Notes: a model not told the origin generated them from the sequence alone. A stretch of 64,000 bases of DNA from Nymphaea colorata (GCF_008831285.2 NC_045145.1:20290040-20354039), one strand, 5' to 3'; numbered from the stretch's first letter, positions 11,161 through 23,620 are shown. Translations and numbers: made by a program.

Positions 11161-13281
11161 TGGCAAGCAGTTGCTTGCACAAGCCTCACAAAAAGTCTTT
11201 ATTTGTGTTGTATAAAATTTACTCATCCATTTGTATAGGTGCCCTTTAAGATCTGCGGCTTCTTCTTTTCTTTAAGTAGTATCTCTCCGTGTAAAATTCT
11301 TTAACTCCAGCACTGCTGCTTGATAGGAGTTCCTTTCAAGCCGTTTGTGACAATCAGCCGATTTTTTTGAGGGGGGAGTGTGGACAAGGTAGCACTCGCT
11401 GTCGACATCCGTCGACAATTTGGAGCCATGTATTTTAATTTGGGCCCGATAAAATTTGTCAGTCAAACTTTGAAAATTAATACCACTTCCCGTTCAATCG
11501 ATGCGTCTCTTTCCTACATACTGAACAATGGAAAAATGTTCAAGAAATTAATACGCCGGATTAATACGCCGGAGAGATCAAGTCGGAAGCAATACAGAAA
11601 AACATTCATTTTGTTGATATTGCTAAAAATGCACCAAAATTTTTTTCATGACTATTCAAAGATTCATGAATATATCTCTGTACCTTTGCGAACATATATC
11701 AATTTTGATCTCTTCCTGGCCATTGAGAATGGGAAAAGATGTCCAACTAATCTCGAGATTTGTTGAATGGTAAAATTGGTCGTTTGATACTTGGTGAAGT
11801 ACACCTAATTCTTTGAATGATTGATCAACTCAGTTAAAATACATCTATATTTCTCGCCAATCGCCCTGACATTTCAAAACTCATAAAACAAAAGATGTTC
11901 AACTAATAAATGATCGAAGAAAGGATAATTAATTTAGATACAGTTAAAACAAGCAATTGTATTAACATTACTTATTGAATCTAGCTAACAATTACGCTTT
12001 AATCAATATAAAATGTTTAAGTTTGTGATTGCTTAAGTTCAAATTTATGCAAGTTGTTTCTCTCTCAATAGTATAAAAACTATGTTCTTTTAACAATACG
12101 AAAAGGTAGGTGTGTTTCCTATTCGACTTTGTTAGTGGTCACCTAATCTGCTTAAATAATATGAGACTTGGCTTCATACAGTTTCCTCTTCCACAACAAT
12201 TCACTCCCTCCCCACAGTCGAAGGTCGTCGTGCGTCCTCGTTCCGCTGGGAGCCATGGGGTTCTTTTCTTCACTTTTCCTGGTTCAAGTATGTACTATTT
12301 GCGATTCACAATATATATTTTATTATTTAAAATTTATTTTATATTAATAATTTTTATTTTATATTTTAAAAAATATTTTTTATTTTAACAAGGCCAAACT
12401 CAGGCTCAAGTTTCAGGTGTCCCGGCCGGCTCAAAACCCAGGCAATATTTCCTTTCATCTTCGTTCCACCCAGTCTTGACATCACCTCTGACCTCATTCT
12501 CCTTCTATTTCTATCCCTTTCTATCTGACGATTGGCCTTCCTTCCTGACGCTGTTAGCCTCTGAGTCAGCCCCTGTGTCTTCATCACCAACGTTTGGTGC
12601 AACACATGACGGTCCTAGCTCTTTTGCAGGTGGAGGATCAGGGAGTGGAAGAATGATGGGAGACGCTCATCTTCTTGCCTCCTTCCCAATTTGGGAAGGT
12701 TGATCTCCACCTCACGTTTCGCATCCACATTAATTGCTGCCAGCTCTCTGCACCGGTGCCGATTAGCTCTTCACCCCACCCTTCCTGCGCCTTCTTTCTT
12801 GTAGTTTTAGTCATCCAATTTTGTATTTAATGTATTTCCATTTTGTCTGTTATTTGAAAGAGTATATATATATATATATATATATAAGAGAGAGAGAGAG
12901 ATCCAGTAGCTGCAGTTTGTTCTTCATTGTGGCAACTTCTCTCTTTCTCTAAACCTGTTTTTACTTTGAGATTGTTGTATTCTATTTTTCTTTGAAAGAC
13001 AGTAATGGTCACAGCTGATTATATGTTGGGCCCCTAACATGGGATTGCATGTTCGGGACCAAAATCATCAAAAATAATATCAAAATTTTCTACCCACCCT
13101 TCCTTTTGAATATGGTAGCAGAGGGGTTGGCGGTCCTTCTGAGGTGGGCCAATGCAACTAATTGCCTCCAACTACGTGCTTTTCATGACTTTATATGTAA
13201 TGTTTTACAATAAGTGTAATTATTAGAAAGAATTTTATCAAAATTTTAAATATTTTAAATTCATGGTAAAAGCGACAGTAG

Positions 13282-14766
13282 TAGGGCTGCGTACAAGCCG
13301 AGCCGAGTCAAGTGCAAGCTTGACCAGCTCGAGCTCAACTCGGCTCAAAAAACTCGAGCTTGAGCTTGGCTGAAACTCGAGTTGAGCTCCTTATAACAAG
13401 CTCAAGCTCCACTTGACTATAAACTCGAGCTCGAACTTGACTAGTTTAACTCATTTAATTTAATGGTTTAAGCGTTAAGTATCATTAATTTGTATTACTC
13501 TTGTAAGCGTTAACTCGTGTAAGCGTTAATATGTGCAACTCTTTTAACTCGTCTAACTTGTAAAAATTTGTTACCTGAATGCGTCTCCTTGTGATGCGGG
13601 TGCGAGTGCGTTCCGGATGCGCACCCAATCAAACAAGAGAACGAGAGTGGGTCTAATATTATCCAAGTTTTAGGTTTTTTTTTTTTTTAACAAAGTCCAT
13701 CCCGCGTCTCCTCTCCCCTTTGCCGCTGTTTCTCTCGCCTGCGATCTTCTCTTCCACCGGCAGCTTCTTCCTCTCCAGTCTCCAATCGGCGACCGGCGTC
13801 CGTGGCATCATCTCCGGCCGGCAGCTTCCTCTTTCCCTGTGTTTTCCCACCGTTTTCCTGCATTCTTCATAAAACCCCTTTTGGTCAAGGGGACTCTCTG
13901 TCGCCGTACCTCTTCTTGGTGATTCTTGAAAAATTTTCAAGAAAAATTGAGTAAGCCATTATCATCACAAAATCGAGGTCCCTCATTTTGGTAGAGGTAT
14001 TGAAGGTGTTAAGTACTGATCATGGTTGGCTGGTAGTCCCCATACCTCTTCTTGGTGATTCCCCTTTCTCTTTCGGGTGGAGTTCAGAGTGGGAGTGGGA
14101 TGATTCCCCTTTCTCTTTCCGGTGGCGTTCAGAGCGGGAAATGTCAATGTGGATGTGGGGCTCACTGCCCAGCACGGTGGGTGGAAGAGGGAAATGGAGT
14201 CCGACTGGTTTCGGATACAAAGTTGGTCTACCGGTTCTCGCCAGAAAACTCCTCCGTAAGACGGGAAGAGACCGGGCCTCCGATGAACAGGAAGAAGAGG
14301 GGTTCCGATGAACAAGGTGCACTTGTGAATCGTTTGGCTGATTGATTCGCACCGTCTTCCTTTCTGTCAATGCCTGAGTCTTTTTGGAAGACATAATTGA
14401 AGTTGTCATATATATTATTATTATAATAAATTAATAAATAATAATAATAATAATAATAATAAAATATTTTCACCTACCTAAATATTTTAAAATGTGTTAT
14501 GCTGGCACTCGCACCACGCACTCAGGTGACATAAGTTTTTATCTTAAAAATTAAAACCAATGATTTGGTGAACAAGTTTGATAGTATTATATTACATAGA
14601 ACACCAGTTTGTAAGTAGAATGAAGTATAAATGATCGAGTTTTTAAAACTCGAACGTGACTCGTTTATCTTTTTTGGACTATGTCTCAAACTCTGCTCAT
14701 TTATAAACGCGAGTAGAATTTTTTCGAACGAGAGCCTGAGCTGGCTCGGCTCCTTGTGCAGTTCTA
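13282..14766. mobile_element. hAT-like non-autonomous element with nested insert
   Basis: The left end reads TAGGGCTGCGTACAAGCCGA. The right end, reverse-complemented, reads TAGAACTGCACAAGGAGCCG, giving imperfect terminal inverted repeats of about 25 bp. Subterminal GAGCTCGAGCTC-type repeats are typical of such elements. Inside lies a second inverted pair (CCTGAATGCGT ... GTGCGAGTGCG near 13575, and its complement near 14500), suggesting a nested element. A short tandem duplication of GATTCCCCTTTCTCTTTC occurs at 14057 and 14102. No transposase is visible. Flanking 8-mers match only partly, so the element is old. Confidence 0.45.
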
Positions 14767-14786
14767 AAAGATAGTGGCACACACAC

Positions 14787-15930
14787 TTCAAAAATGATTT
14801 TTGGCGATCTTCCACAATTATAGATAAACTTCATGATGCGCAAAAAGTAATAACGCGACAGACTAATCGTATGAAATATTATTTTGGTAAAGCTTATGGG
14901 CCGCGAACAAGGTGCATTGTTGTAGATGAAGTAATTAATAGCCTTGAGAAGCATAATGGACAGCTAGTTTTGTCTGAACTTGTACTTCTAAGGCATAAGA
15001 TCATCTGAGGTAGCCTTGTTTTAGCCAAGTCACTTGTTGATCTTGGATTTTGCGATAACCATGGGTACAAAAAGTTACGAAGCGTGTAACCATTCTACTT
15101 TCGCTATTGTGATCAATGGCTTTGAACGCTCTTTCTGTCAGAGGATTACATCAACATGATCCTATTTCACCTTTCCTCTTTCTTATGGTGGTGGAAATTA
15201 TTGTCAAGAAGACCAAAGTTTGAAGCTCAAATGGGAAATATCAGAATTCCGGGACTCAGATGTTACAATCTTCTTTCTCCAGGGCTACATTTTGCAGCTG
15301 ATCATATGGTTGTTTTCAATGCAGCAGACCAGAGACCTCTTGACCCCTTCAGTGGGAGCACTCAAGGGATTTGAAAGATAAGCGGGGACGAAAATGAATA
15401 GTGATAAATCTTCTTTCATTCTCTTTTAACATGCAGGCAGATAAACAGGTGGAAACTGTTTGATCAGCTTCCAATGTTCACGGGCAAACTGATCGTGGAT
15501 CTTTGTACAGACTTATGTTCCAAAGGGGACAGCAGGTTGGTTGTCTTGTTCAGGTAAGTTATGTTTAACTAAACATGTAGTAAATCAAGCAGTTAACATC
15601 TGGTCTCTGGTTTTTATGCTTCTCAGTCAGATTTTCATGTTAATTGAAAGAGCCTGCATGACAGATTCTTACGGGGAGATGAGGAAGACCATAAAGGTTC
15701 GTGCCATAAGTTGGAAAATGTTATGCAGTCCAATTGAGGAAGGAGGTATTGAGATAGGCAATACGATTACTGTGAACCACGTGAAGCCTTCAAAGTGCGA
15801 ACTTCTGTTTCCATGTGGGCTTATTTTAGGTGAAGTATCCAACTCACAATTACTCCCCAATGAATCTCGTGATCTGGAAACTGAACTGATACTTTCCTTA
15901 ACGAGGACCTTCGGATTTAAGGTGATATAG
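14787..15930 (+). mobile_element. Degenerate LINE (L1-like) reverse transcriptase fragment
   Basis: Three-frame reading gives I-V-V-D-E-V-I-N-S-L near 14920, then a diverged finger region. Around 15135 it reads R-G-L-H-Q-H-D-P-I-S-P-F-L-F-L, matching the L1 RT motif R-G-x-x-Q-G-D-P-x-S-P-x-L-F. Near 15700 it reads I-S-W-K-M-L-C-S-P-I-E-E-G-G-I, matching the post-RT W-x-x-V-C-x-P-x-x-E-G-G-L motif. Several frameshifts and stops interrupt it. The endonuclease part was not found. It is an old dead LINE piece, in the same orientation as the downstream plus-strand genes. Confidence 0.75.
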
Positions 15931-16518
15931 GGCTTTGGAATTTTAGATTCTAGGATCTTGGATCTTTAATTTGCAAGAAGAATTTGCAATTCTTTGTTTG
16001 AAAAATATAAATATTGTACCATAAATTTGTAAACATTTTTTCGTAAAATTCAACAGCCACAAGTAATCAATCACCCGGCCTTCAATTTTCAATCCGACTT
16101 GATAGCCATGGTTTGGAAAGAAAATTCTTAATACAATGCTCTGAAGTTCCCAGTTTGTCAAAATCATGATTTAAGGTGGGCCTTATCATAATCGAACTCA
16201 GAATATAACATCTCAGATAATCAAATTCCTACTAATTTATAATCATGAGAAAGAACATTTACTTTTTTGAAGAACTCATGTTGCAAAAACAGTATATATG
16301 TTCATATTTTAGGAGACATGGTTTGGTTATGAATTTTGTCATACATAGAACAATTAAACAGTAGTCATTCTTGTTTTTAACAAAAGAATACCACGTTGTT
16401 CTTTCTGTCAAACGCCACGGTATCAGTAAAATCAACAAGCATCTGTCTGTACAAGCATGGGCAGATACATGCACAGTTATAACACAAACGTAGAGTGGAT
16501 GAAATGGAACAATAAATT
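15931..16518. other. Intergenic, nothing recognised
   Basis: AT-rich stretch between the LINE relic and the PLAC8 exon relic. No motif or repeat that I can assign. Confidence 0.5.
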
Positions 16519-16622
16519 ACCAATTGCTAGTCTTCAAGACAGTCAATAAAGACGATCGTCCATGGATTGAGATTGGTGGGAGATTGTGGTGGGAAAATGT
16601 ATGGGAAGGGGCATGGCCGAAG
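16519..16622 (-). pseudogene. Relic of a PLAC8 exon 1 (short-N-terminus class)
   Basis: On the minus strand, P-W-T-I-V-F-I-D-C-L-E-D aligns with P-W-T-T-G-L-x-D-C-F-E of the genes at 39281-39395 and 53742-53856. The flanking bases GGGAAGGGGCAT also match the start of those exons. The initiator region and the other three exons are absent. About 0.7 kb further on, 17294-17390 still resembles the region upstream of the two intact genes. The relic therefore marks a lost class-iii gene positioned head-to-head with the plus-strand gene at 19074. Confidence 0.7.
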
Positions 16623-16635
16623 ACATTGGCTGGGG

Positions 16636-16860
16636 AGGTGTTAGGAACGTGGTTCTTTCACACTCTTTCTTAACACACCAATAGAATACAAAACAGAATA
16701 AGTGAAAGTGAAAAGACACACAAAGGTTTACATGGTTCAGAAATAGAGTTCTCCTATGTGCACGGCCGCCTTACAGCAGTTTCTTTACAAGAGAATTAGG
16801 GTAAACCTGCAAAAATTAGGGAAGCTATGATGAATCAGGCTCCACACTACAATAGGAAGG
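16636..16860. other. Possible LTR-derived fragment
   Basis: TGTTAGGAACGTGGTTC at the start, followed by CAAAGGTTTACATGGTTC, resembles sequence common in small plant LTRs. It interrupts similarity between this relic region and the intact class-iii loci. Its right boundary is unclear and no partner copy is present. Treated as a tentative fossil. Confidence 0.3.
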
Positions 16861-17056
16861 ATTCCAGGGTTCATGAATGAGGCCGAAACTTGCAGGAGAA
16901 ATTATTTACTACTAGCTCGCTAGGCATACGAACAGGAACACGTTATTTGTATTGGTGAAAGGCCAAAGAAACACAAGGCAGTGGCCATAGAGAGGGAGGG
17001 AGATTCATAGCCTAGCCTTTAGAGGGGCGAAAGCGACCTCCTAGTGGACCTACTAT

Positions 17057-17231
17057 CAGTGGCAGAGTAAAAAAAATTGGTTGAAAGAGCACTTGTTTAA
17101 AAATACTTAAATCTAGTGGGGCACTTATATATATATATATATATATCAAGATAAATATTTAAGATGTCCCTTTAAAAATAAAAAACTTTTAAAAGACTGG
17201 TGTGTGCAAGTACCATGGGGCTACGCCACTG
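17057..17231. mobile_element. hAT-type MITE, 175 bp
   Basis: Ends CAGTGGCAGAG and CTACGCCACTG (imperfect 11-bp inverted repeats). It is flanked by CCTACTAT (17049-17056) and CCTACGAT (17232-17239), an 8-bp target duplication with one mismatch, as hAT elements make. It is non-coding and includes a short (TA)n. Confidence 0.8.
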
Positions 17232-17239
17232 CCTACGAT

Positions 17240-19009
17240 AGCTCTTTATATATCAACAAGATACATTCGCATTCATCTACACCTCATTTTTAGTTGGCTC
17301 TACAATATGTCATCATCGACACTAAACAATTAGTCACTGATTTGAGTGGCATTCAAAGGACATCTTTCGTTGAATCCATGTACCTCGTAACACTTATTTT
17401 TCATTGCGGCGTGATACTGATCAGAATAATTTGGCCTTTGGCATATTCATCCTTACCTTATCGATACAACCCTTAAATTTTTTAAACATTTCAAGTGACC
17501 CTCTAACGTTCAGCTGATTAGTGAAAACTGTGTTCCCAATCAATGAGACGATCTAAGCACCTTAAACAAACGACATAAAAATGTTGCTTAGATAGCATAC
17601 AATTTCGTCTGCATGTTCGGATGATTATCGAAATTAGGTTTATAAAAAACCTAGTTTTGAGAAACCACTGTTTCAAAAGGGATGAACAATAGCTTCCCCA
17701 AATTATTTATAGAAAACATCATTTTTGTGTTGTCACTCAAACATACGAACCATGTTCGAGATCTACTTAAAAAAACCAAGTCATCATAAAACTTAATTTT
17801 GATACAACTTAATACGATCTTAAGGAAGCATTTTGATGACACACTCAAAACCCAACTTGTTAAAACCAAGTTTTTTATAAGATCTTTGAAAAAAAATAGT
17901 TTTTCCGTTTGGATGACACACCCAAAACACAATCTTTTGTGAATAGCCTGGAGGAGACCAAGCTATTTACTTTCCTTTTGAAAACCAAGTGTTTTGAAAC
18001 CACAACTCTTGTCTTGAAAGCCCACACTCAGTCATCAACCTCCAACACTTGGCCGAAGGGTAAGACCCATGGGAATCAAACTTAAGGCACGCTGTTTCAC
18101 ATCCTACAGATCCGACCAGTTATGCTACACATATGATGGCCCTTCTACCACTCATAGAGACACAGACGAGACCAAGAGCTGGTGGGATCCCCTTTGATCT
18201 CATTTAACAGGCTGACCGAGTCAAAAATTGTCACATCTACCAATTGTTATATCATTGACCATGAATGTACTGCTAACTAAACCTTGATGGAAGGCATCGG
18301 CCAGAAACTTGGTTACTTTAAAATACAATTAAAAAAAAAACCTATTTTTTTTTTCATTTGTTAAGATGTCAGCCTTCGGTCTCTAGGCTATCTCTTTCGC
18401 CCCTCTCCATGCGCCCCAATAATCTAAATAAAGCAACCCTCGTCACCAACAGGATTAACAAGTAATATACCCAAAAAAAAGGTGGGGCATCTTGTACTTT
18501 CACAATCAAGTGAGGAAGATACTCTTATGTTTAACATGAACATGGCAATAACTAAATATAATAACTCAAGGAGGATTTTGCGAAATTTTCAAATCTTAAA
18601 TACTACGATACGGGCGATTGTGAGTTAAGAAATGAAAATATGAAGAAGATACTAAAACTTAATGAATAACTGGTTAAAGGGTATATATATGTATATATAT
18701 AAAGAGAGAGAGATACCTCAAAGGGACCCATGTCTCCCCACCCTCTCTAGCCATTGGGCTTTAGGACTGGCCGTGATCTAGGTAAGAAGCAAGACTTGTG
18801 TGAACTAGTAAGCAATGCATTCATTATTTAGATTTCAGATGCTCATGACAAAGAATTTTTACCAAACCGCCATCAATCCAGCTACACCATGCTTGTTAGA
18901 GAAATATATGCATACTTTTGATCCTTACCTAATTAATTATAAAGAACTCCATAAAACAATGTCAAGTCAACCGAACCATCCAAATCATGAGAGACTGTAA
19001 GCTTGTACG
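17240..19009. other. Intergenic region upstream of the 19-kb PLAC8 gene
   Basis: 17294-17390 matches the upstream flank of the class-iii genes (about 39717-39850 and 53977-54110). 18470-18680 matches 40280-40500 and 54790-54990, so this is an ancient copy of the divergent promoter module. A SINE copy lies at 18060-18135. No gene of its own. Confidence 0.6.
18060..18135 (-). mobile_element. SINE head (tRNA-derived)
   Basis: On the minus strand, TAGCATAACTGGTCGGATC (A-box-like, 18114-18126 core) is followed about 30 bp on by AGTTTGATTCCCATGG (B-box-like, 18068-18085). The spacing and order fit a tRNA-derived plant SINE. The 3' body was not delimited. Confidence 0.5.
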
Positions 19010-19016
19010 TATATAT
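19010..19016 (+). promoter_or_regulatory. TATA box candidate
   Basis: TATATAT 58 bp upstream of the ATG at 19074. The plus-strand genes at 26087 and 56187 have a similar motif at the same distance. Confidence 0.5.
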
Positions 19017-19073
19017 CAACACCATTGGGAGGAACTGAAGTGCTCAAACTAGGGTGCCAAAGCGGGAGAGGCA

Positions 19074-21644
19074 ATGGGACGTCCCCAGCAGCAAGATGAC
19101 CCAAATGTAAAGCCTCCAGCGCCAACGTCCCACGCTGCCCAAGCCCCTCCTCTGTACCCCCAGGAAGAAGCGCCCCACCAATACCCACCGGCGGCTGCCC
19201 CTTATGCGGCAGCGCCGAGGAGCCCATGCCCCTTCCCTCCGCCGCAGCAGGACCCGCTCTACCAGCAGCAGCCCCACCCACACCCTTCTCCCCAACTCGG
19301 CCAAGCCCACTTCCAACCTACGCCTTTCCCGCCGGAACAACCAGCTGCTAAGCCTCACATTCCACCTTCTCCACCACCTCAGCCGTTCCCTCAGCAACCG
19401 CCGGTGACAGGCTTCATTGTTTGTCCAAAACCGCCGCCTCGGCATGGTCAATGGACTACGGGCCTCTTCGATTGCTTCGAAGGCCCAAACAGCTGTGAAA
19501 CTTCCTTCTTCTCATTAATTTTTACTAATGGTTCTAAAATCAACATTTCCATAACCAATGAACGCATATATATCTTTGACATGTCGTTGATAACATCCTT
19601 CCGATTGTTCCAATTTGCACCAAGTTTTTTTTTTTTTTTAATCAACACGGCTGGGAAGTAGGCTCCCCACCTGAAGTTTTTTTTTGTTTACTTTTCATAG
19701 CATTTGCATCTTACTTCTTTGATTGTCTTCCACAGCATTAGTTACTCTTTTCTTGCCTTGCGTGACGTTCGGACAAGTAGCAGAGATATTGGACAATGGA
19801 CAGACCAGTAGGTTTCCTCTCCAACTATTCATCACCTTAATAATTTTATGCTGCGTGCTTTGATTGCATTGTGCTGAATTGTTGTTGCTTGAAACGGTTG
19901 CAGCCTGTGCCACCAGCGCAACGATGTATGCTGCAATTCTCTCGGTTTCTGCCCTCCCATGGATACTGTCGTGCACCTATAGGACGAAGCTGCGAGCTAA
20001 GTACGGTCTCCTTGAGTCTCCTGCTCCCGACTGGCTTGTTCACTGCCTTTTTGAGCCGTGTGCTATCTGCCAAGAATACAGGGAACTACGCAACAGAGGC
20101 TTCGATCCTAGCATTGGTACTCGTCTTTTATACTTTAAAACGCACTGCGTGTCTCGAAAAAGCAACATATATGTGCTAATTACTCGAGTTCGAGTAATTA
20201 CGAGAGGTTGAGCAGCTCTAACGATTATTCATGAACTAAAGAGTTTGCAATTTTGTCCCTTGAGCTAGAGGTTCTGCCAAATTCTCGTGACTGGAAGTTA
20301 GATCTATTGGAGTCCATAAAAGACTTGACCTGTGATAGATCGGTCCAGATCTTCTTCTCAAAGCCATCTCAAATTCGATAAGGTTTCCTTTCTAACAAAG
20401 TTAGGAAAAGACAATGTTTGACAAGATATATAACAAACCATTGCTCAATTTTAAGCAGTAAACGCTGGAGAGAAATTCTATAATATTAAATAACGAAATT
20501 GTACTCATCATAGAAATCATTCCTCCCATGGCTAGAAGGGATGCTTTTGCTGTTCCACATTAAAATCTAATTTGTTTTCGGCTTTTTTTTTTAGAATTTC
20601 TTAACCAAAAAATTGAACACCTATTCGATTCCTTTTAACATTAAGTTGACCAATGATTTTCTTATTTGTGAAAACGTTAGGTGGACTTTTGAAATTTGTT
20701 TTTTTTTTTTTTCACTTATTCTTCCTTTTATAAAACAGAAATACCATGTTAAGCTTGCATATGTAATTGACTATCTCTTCCTATAAATAATTTGTGACCC
20801 AGCATGATGATCTGATCACGAGCGTAGGTGGTTGGAGTCAAACACCTATTACATGGATGGACCCCTTACATGCCTTCAAGTGATTGAGGAGTACCTTAAC
20901 AAATTTTACCCCTTTCCGTTCTTATCCTAACACCCTGCTCTCTTGACAGTGATTTGTGTGTGCCGCTCAGTGCATGCAACACGCATACATACGCCAAAAG
21001 AAAAAAAGAAACATTGTTTAAATTATTGAAAAAATGTTTTTTTGAGTTTTTCTTTTTTTATTTTCAGTTTTGTGTTTACAAAAAGTTTTTTTTATTAAAT
21101 AGGAGCATTTTTGTCACTAAATTTTGCTGCACCAATATGGCAGACATAACCAACTTCGTGCTCTCTTGGGTCAGAAAGGTTATGGCATAGTTGGTTAGGT
21201 AGGCACTCACGTATAATACACTTGGTTGTTTCAATTTTCATGGGTACTACTATTTTAGATTATAAACAGTAGGATCATGACACCTTAATTGATAGGTGTA
21301 CCATATTTCACTTAGGTCTCAAAACAACCCAGAACCTTGGGGCATGAGAAATTGGGGAGGAAAGGGCTACATGACTCTTTTTTATGTAGTGGGTTGTTAA
21401 CCTTCTATTCACCCAAAATGTTTTGTTTATAATCTTTTTATTATTCATTAGTTAATTTTTAACACAAAGAGTTCCAAGAATTGTTTTATCCCAAGACTTT
21501 TCTGTGATTGGTACTCATACTTAACATTTGAAGCGTTGATTTGGTGGGATGATGGGTGCAAGATGGTATGCCAATATGATGATGCAAACGCAACAGCAAC
21601 AAACGGCCATGGCTCCCCCTGTGAATCAAACCATGAGAGCTTGA
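19074..21644 (+). CDS. Pro-rich PLAC8-domain protein, last splice acceptor altered
   Basis: Exons 19074..19494, 19736..19807 and 19904..20116, with a last exon homologous to 21562..21644. Exon 1 (140 codons) starts M-G-R-P-Q-Q-Q-D-D-P-N-V and is rich in Pro, Gln, Ala and His, ending W-T-T-G-L-F-D-C-F. Exon 2 has S-L-V-T-L-F-L-P-C in place of the canonical CC....CPC. Exon 3 encodes C-A-T-S-A-T-M-Y, P-W-I-L-S-C-T-Y-R-T-K-L-R and C-A-I-C-Q-E-Y-R-E-L. The last acceptor reads TGCAAGATGG, where sister genes have TGCAGGATGG. The AG is moved one base, so splicing there gives D-G-M-P-I and a stop (240 aa instead of 262). The encoded W-Y-A-N-M-M ... M-A-P-P-V tail would be lost. The gene may still make a PLAC8 protein without its usual tail, or retain the intron. 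Confidence 0.8.
21176..21310 (+). mobile_element. SINE in intron 3 of the 19-kb PLAC8 gene
   Basis: TGGCATAGTTGGTTAGGTAG (A-box-like, 21183 on) and GGTTGTTTCAATTTTCATGG (B-box-like, 21223 on) are in tRNA order and spacing, followed by GTACTACTATTTTAG. This fits a plant tRNA-derived SINE inserted in the intron in the sense direction. The end is approximate. Confidence 0.55.
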
Positions 21645-23284
21645 GCCTCTGCAATACCAGTCACCGGAGGGCCTAGAGCTCAATATGCAACGTTCCCTTT
21701 AGTTCTTCGACTCCTTTCTTGCTGTTTTGCAGTGTGGAATTTGGCGTCCGATAAGCCTTGGTTTTGCCTTTAAGCCAATCGTCAACCAAGTTGGTAGCTG
21801 GTCACGAAATAAGCCTGCTCTCTCGGGCTTCATCCTCTTGTTCTTTGTATATAAGTCTTCAACATGATTTCCCCTTTCTGGTGGCTTATGATTGCCGTTG
21901 AAGCCAAAGCCCCTAAATGTGAATTACCTTGTATGTTTATCGATCAAGCTGTGATAATGTATTAGTTTTACATATACTTTTATGACGTGCATGGAATAAA
22001 GAGTCACAGAAAGAAATCGAGAATGACGGAGTGTTAATCATAGTCAGTTAATTTCCAAGCAAGGATCAGCAGGTTACTGTCGTACGTATGCTTTATTAAA
22101 CCAATTGTGAACTTGTTAGGACGTGGATAGGACCACCACATTGTCTTTTCACCAGTATTTCCAATTTTTCCAGCGGCATGTTGTCTTTCGATCGGGAAAG
22201 GTACCTCCTCTTCAACCTCCGTGAATTATAAGTTGTTGGAAACTTTTTATTTTTCCCGCCCTTTTCTTGCAGCAGTGTTTTTGATCATTTGGCATGAAGC
22301 ATTAACCTTTATATTCATCCTCGTCAATCCCATTTTAAATCTGACTTTTCTCAATGCAAAGAACCAAAATAAGCATTTTAGTAGTTTGATGGACCATAAA
22401 TTTCACCATGAGTGTTTTGCAACATCAATAAAAGCATGTCACGTTGTATATATGTTAGATCCATTGAATTTCAAATCTGGAGTAATCAAATGACCCCAAG
22501 TTATCATTACGAGCGCCCTAAATTGCACGAGCCTCTGGTAGTGGGTCAAGGGACGCCTCTCACCAGAAGCAGGCTCGTCACATGTATTTTTCGAACACAT
22601 GACCTACCCTAGGAAACAAACAGTTAAATTTTAAAAAAAAAAAATTGAACAATATTTCCTCATACCATCAAATTTAGATCTGACTTGACAGCAGTCCTGA
22701 GAAGCCACTACAGGCCTGAGGTGTTCATGTTGGCAGGAGCAGAGGAACTGTTTCTGGATTTGGACGTGGATATAGAAAGTGATATGGGTAGTGGACCACA
22801 TTGTTGATTAACGGTTCCCTTTGTTTTTTTGTCATTTAAGCCAAGTTCATCTCTAAATTTAAGAACAGTTTCAGAATGGCACCGGACTTTTTCAACTGGA
22901 CAAATACTTAATGAGCATTTCAACCGCAGAAAATTAATAGAAGACAATGAAAAGATACAATCATTGCGAAAAACCATAGCTAGTCAGCAAGCATAATGTT
23001 CACCGTTTACACAATGAACAGCAAGTAGAAAATGGAAAAGTAAACAGGAGCCATGCGTCAGCACAAGGAAAGATGATCAAGAATGAGGCTGGAAGTTTGA
23101 GGAAGGAGAAACTATTAACTAGTAGCCACTTGTACGAACGAAAATTTCTAGCCCGTCCCTGCGTGTTATTTGTATTGTTGAAAGAGCAGAGAATCGCAGG
23201 GCTACCGCCCACAGGAAGAAAGGAAGACTCGTGACCCAGTCTTCATGGTGGAGATTCCTTCATTTCTAGCTGATCCTTATTTGG

Positions 23285-23620
23285 CAAGCTAAACATGCTC
23301 AGCAACGCCTCATTATCTAAAATAAACAAAAAGTCAGTAAGTTGATTCAGTGGCTTTCAAGACACATCTTCTTCTGAATCCAAATACCTATAATAAAAAA
23401 TACTATGCGCATTCCGGAGCTCATCATGCTTTGCGTTAATGGGAGACTCTGTATTCTATATACTCTTTTGCTTAGTAGTTACTTTCTCCGGCAATTGCAT
23501 GACCATTGACTTCAAAATGTTCCCCCTAGTATGTAGCCAGCTCTCTTGAATTTTTAACAGTTGATCACCTGATATTTCTCGTGATATATGCTTTTCTCAT
23601 TTCTTTTTTTTTTCCCTGTA
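23285..23620 (-). other. Relic upstream region of a lost class-iii PLAC8 gene
   Basis: Order-preserving similarity to 53977-54290 and 39717-39990: GCTCAGCAA..CCTCATT, then CACATCTT..CTGAATCCAA.TACCTATAAT, then GCAATTGCAT and GATATATGCTTTTCTCA. The coding part that should follow on the minus strand below 23200 is not recognisable. Confidence 0.5.

Larger units (their letters stand above)
8737..13281. other. Gene-poor region, repeats only
   Basis: No gene supported. It contains a short direct repeat (AACGAAAGGAAAAGTGCCAT at 8957 and 8993), two related dispersed repeats, a long (AT)n, and near 9760-9890 text reminiscent of an LTR R/U5 region (the GTTTTATTTAAGGGCG motif, then AATGAAAACCCTAA). 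It also has a mixed (TA)/(GA) tract at 12863-12901. The open frames at 11380-11766 and 12366-12703 have no recognisable domain. Confidence 0.55.

Noticed and set aside
13988-14409. Overlapping frames of 97-129 codons on both strands
   Set aside because: They lie inside a hAT-like element with short internal duplications. No recognisable protein.
22708-22977. Minus-strand frame of 89 codons
   Set aside because: It sits where a class-iii PLAC8 gene could be expected but has no PLAC8 motif and no splice pattern.
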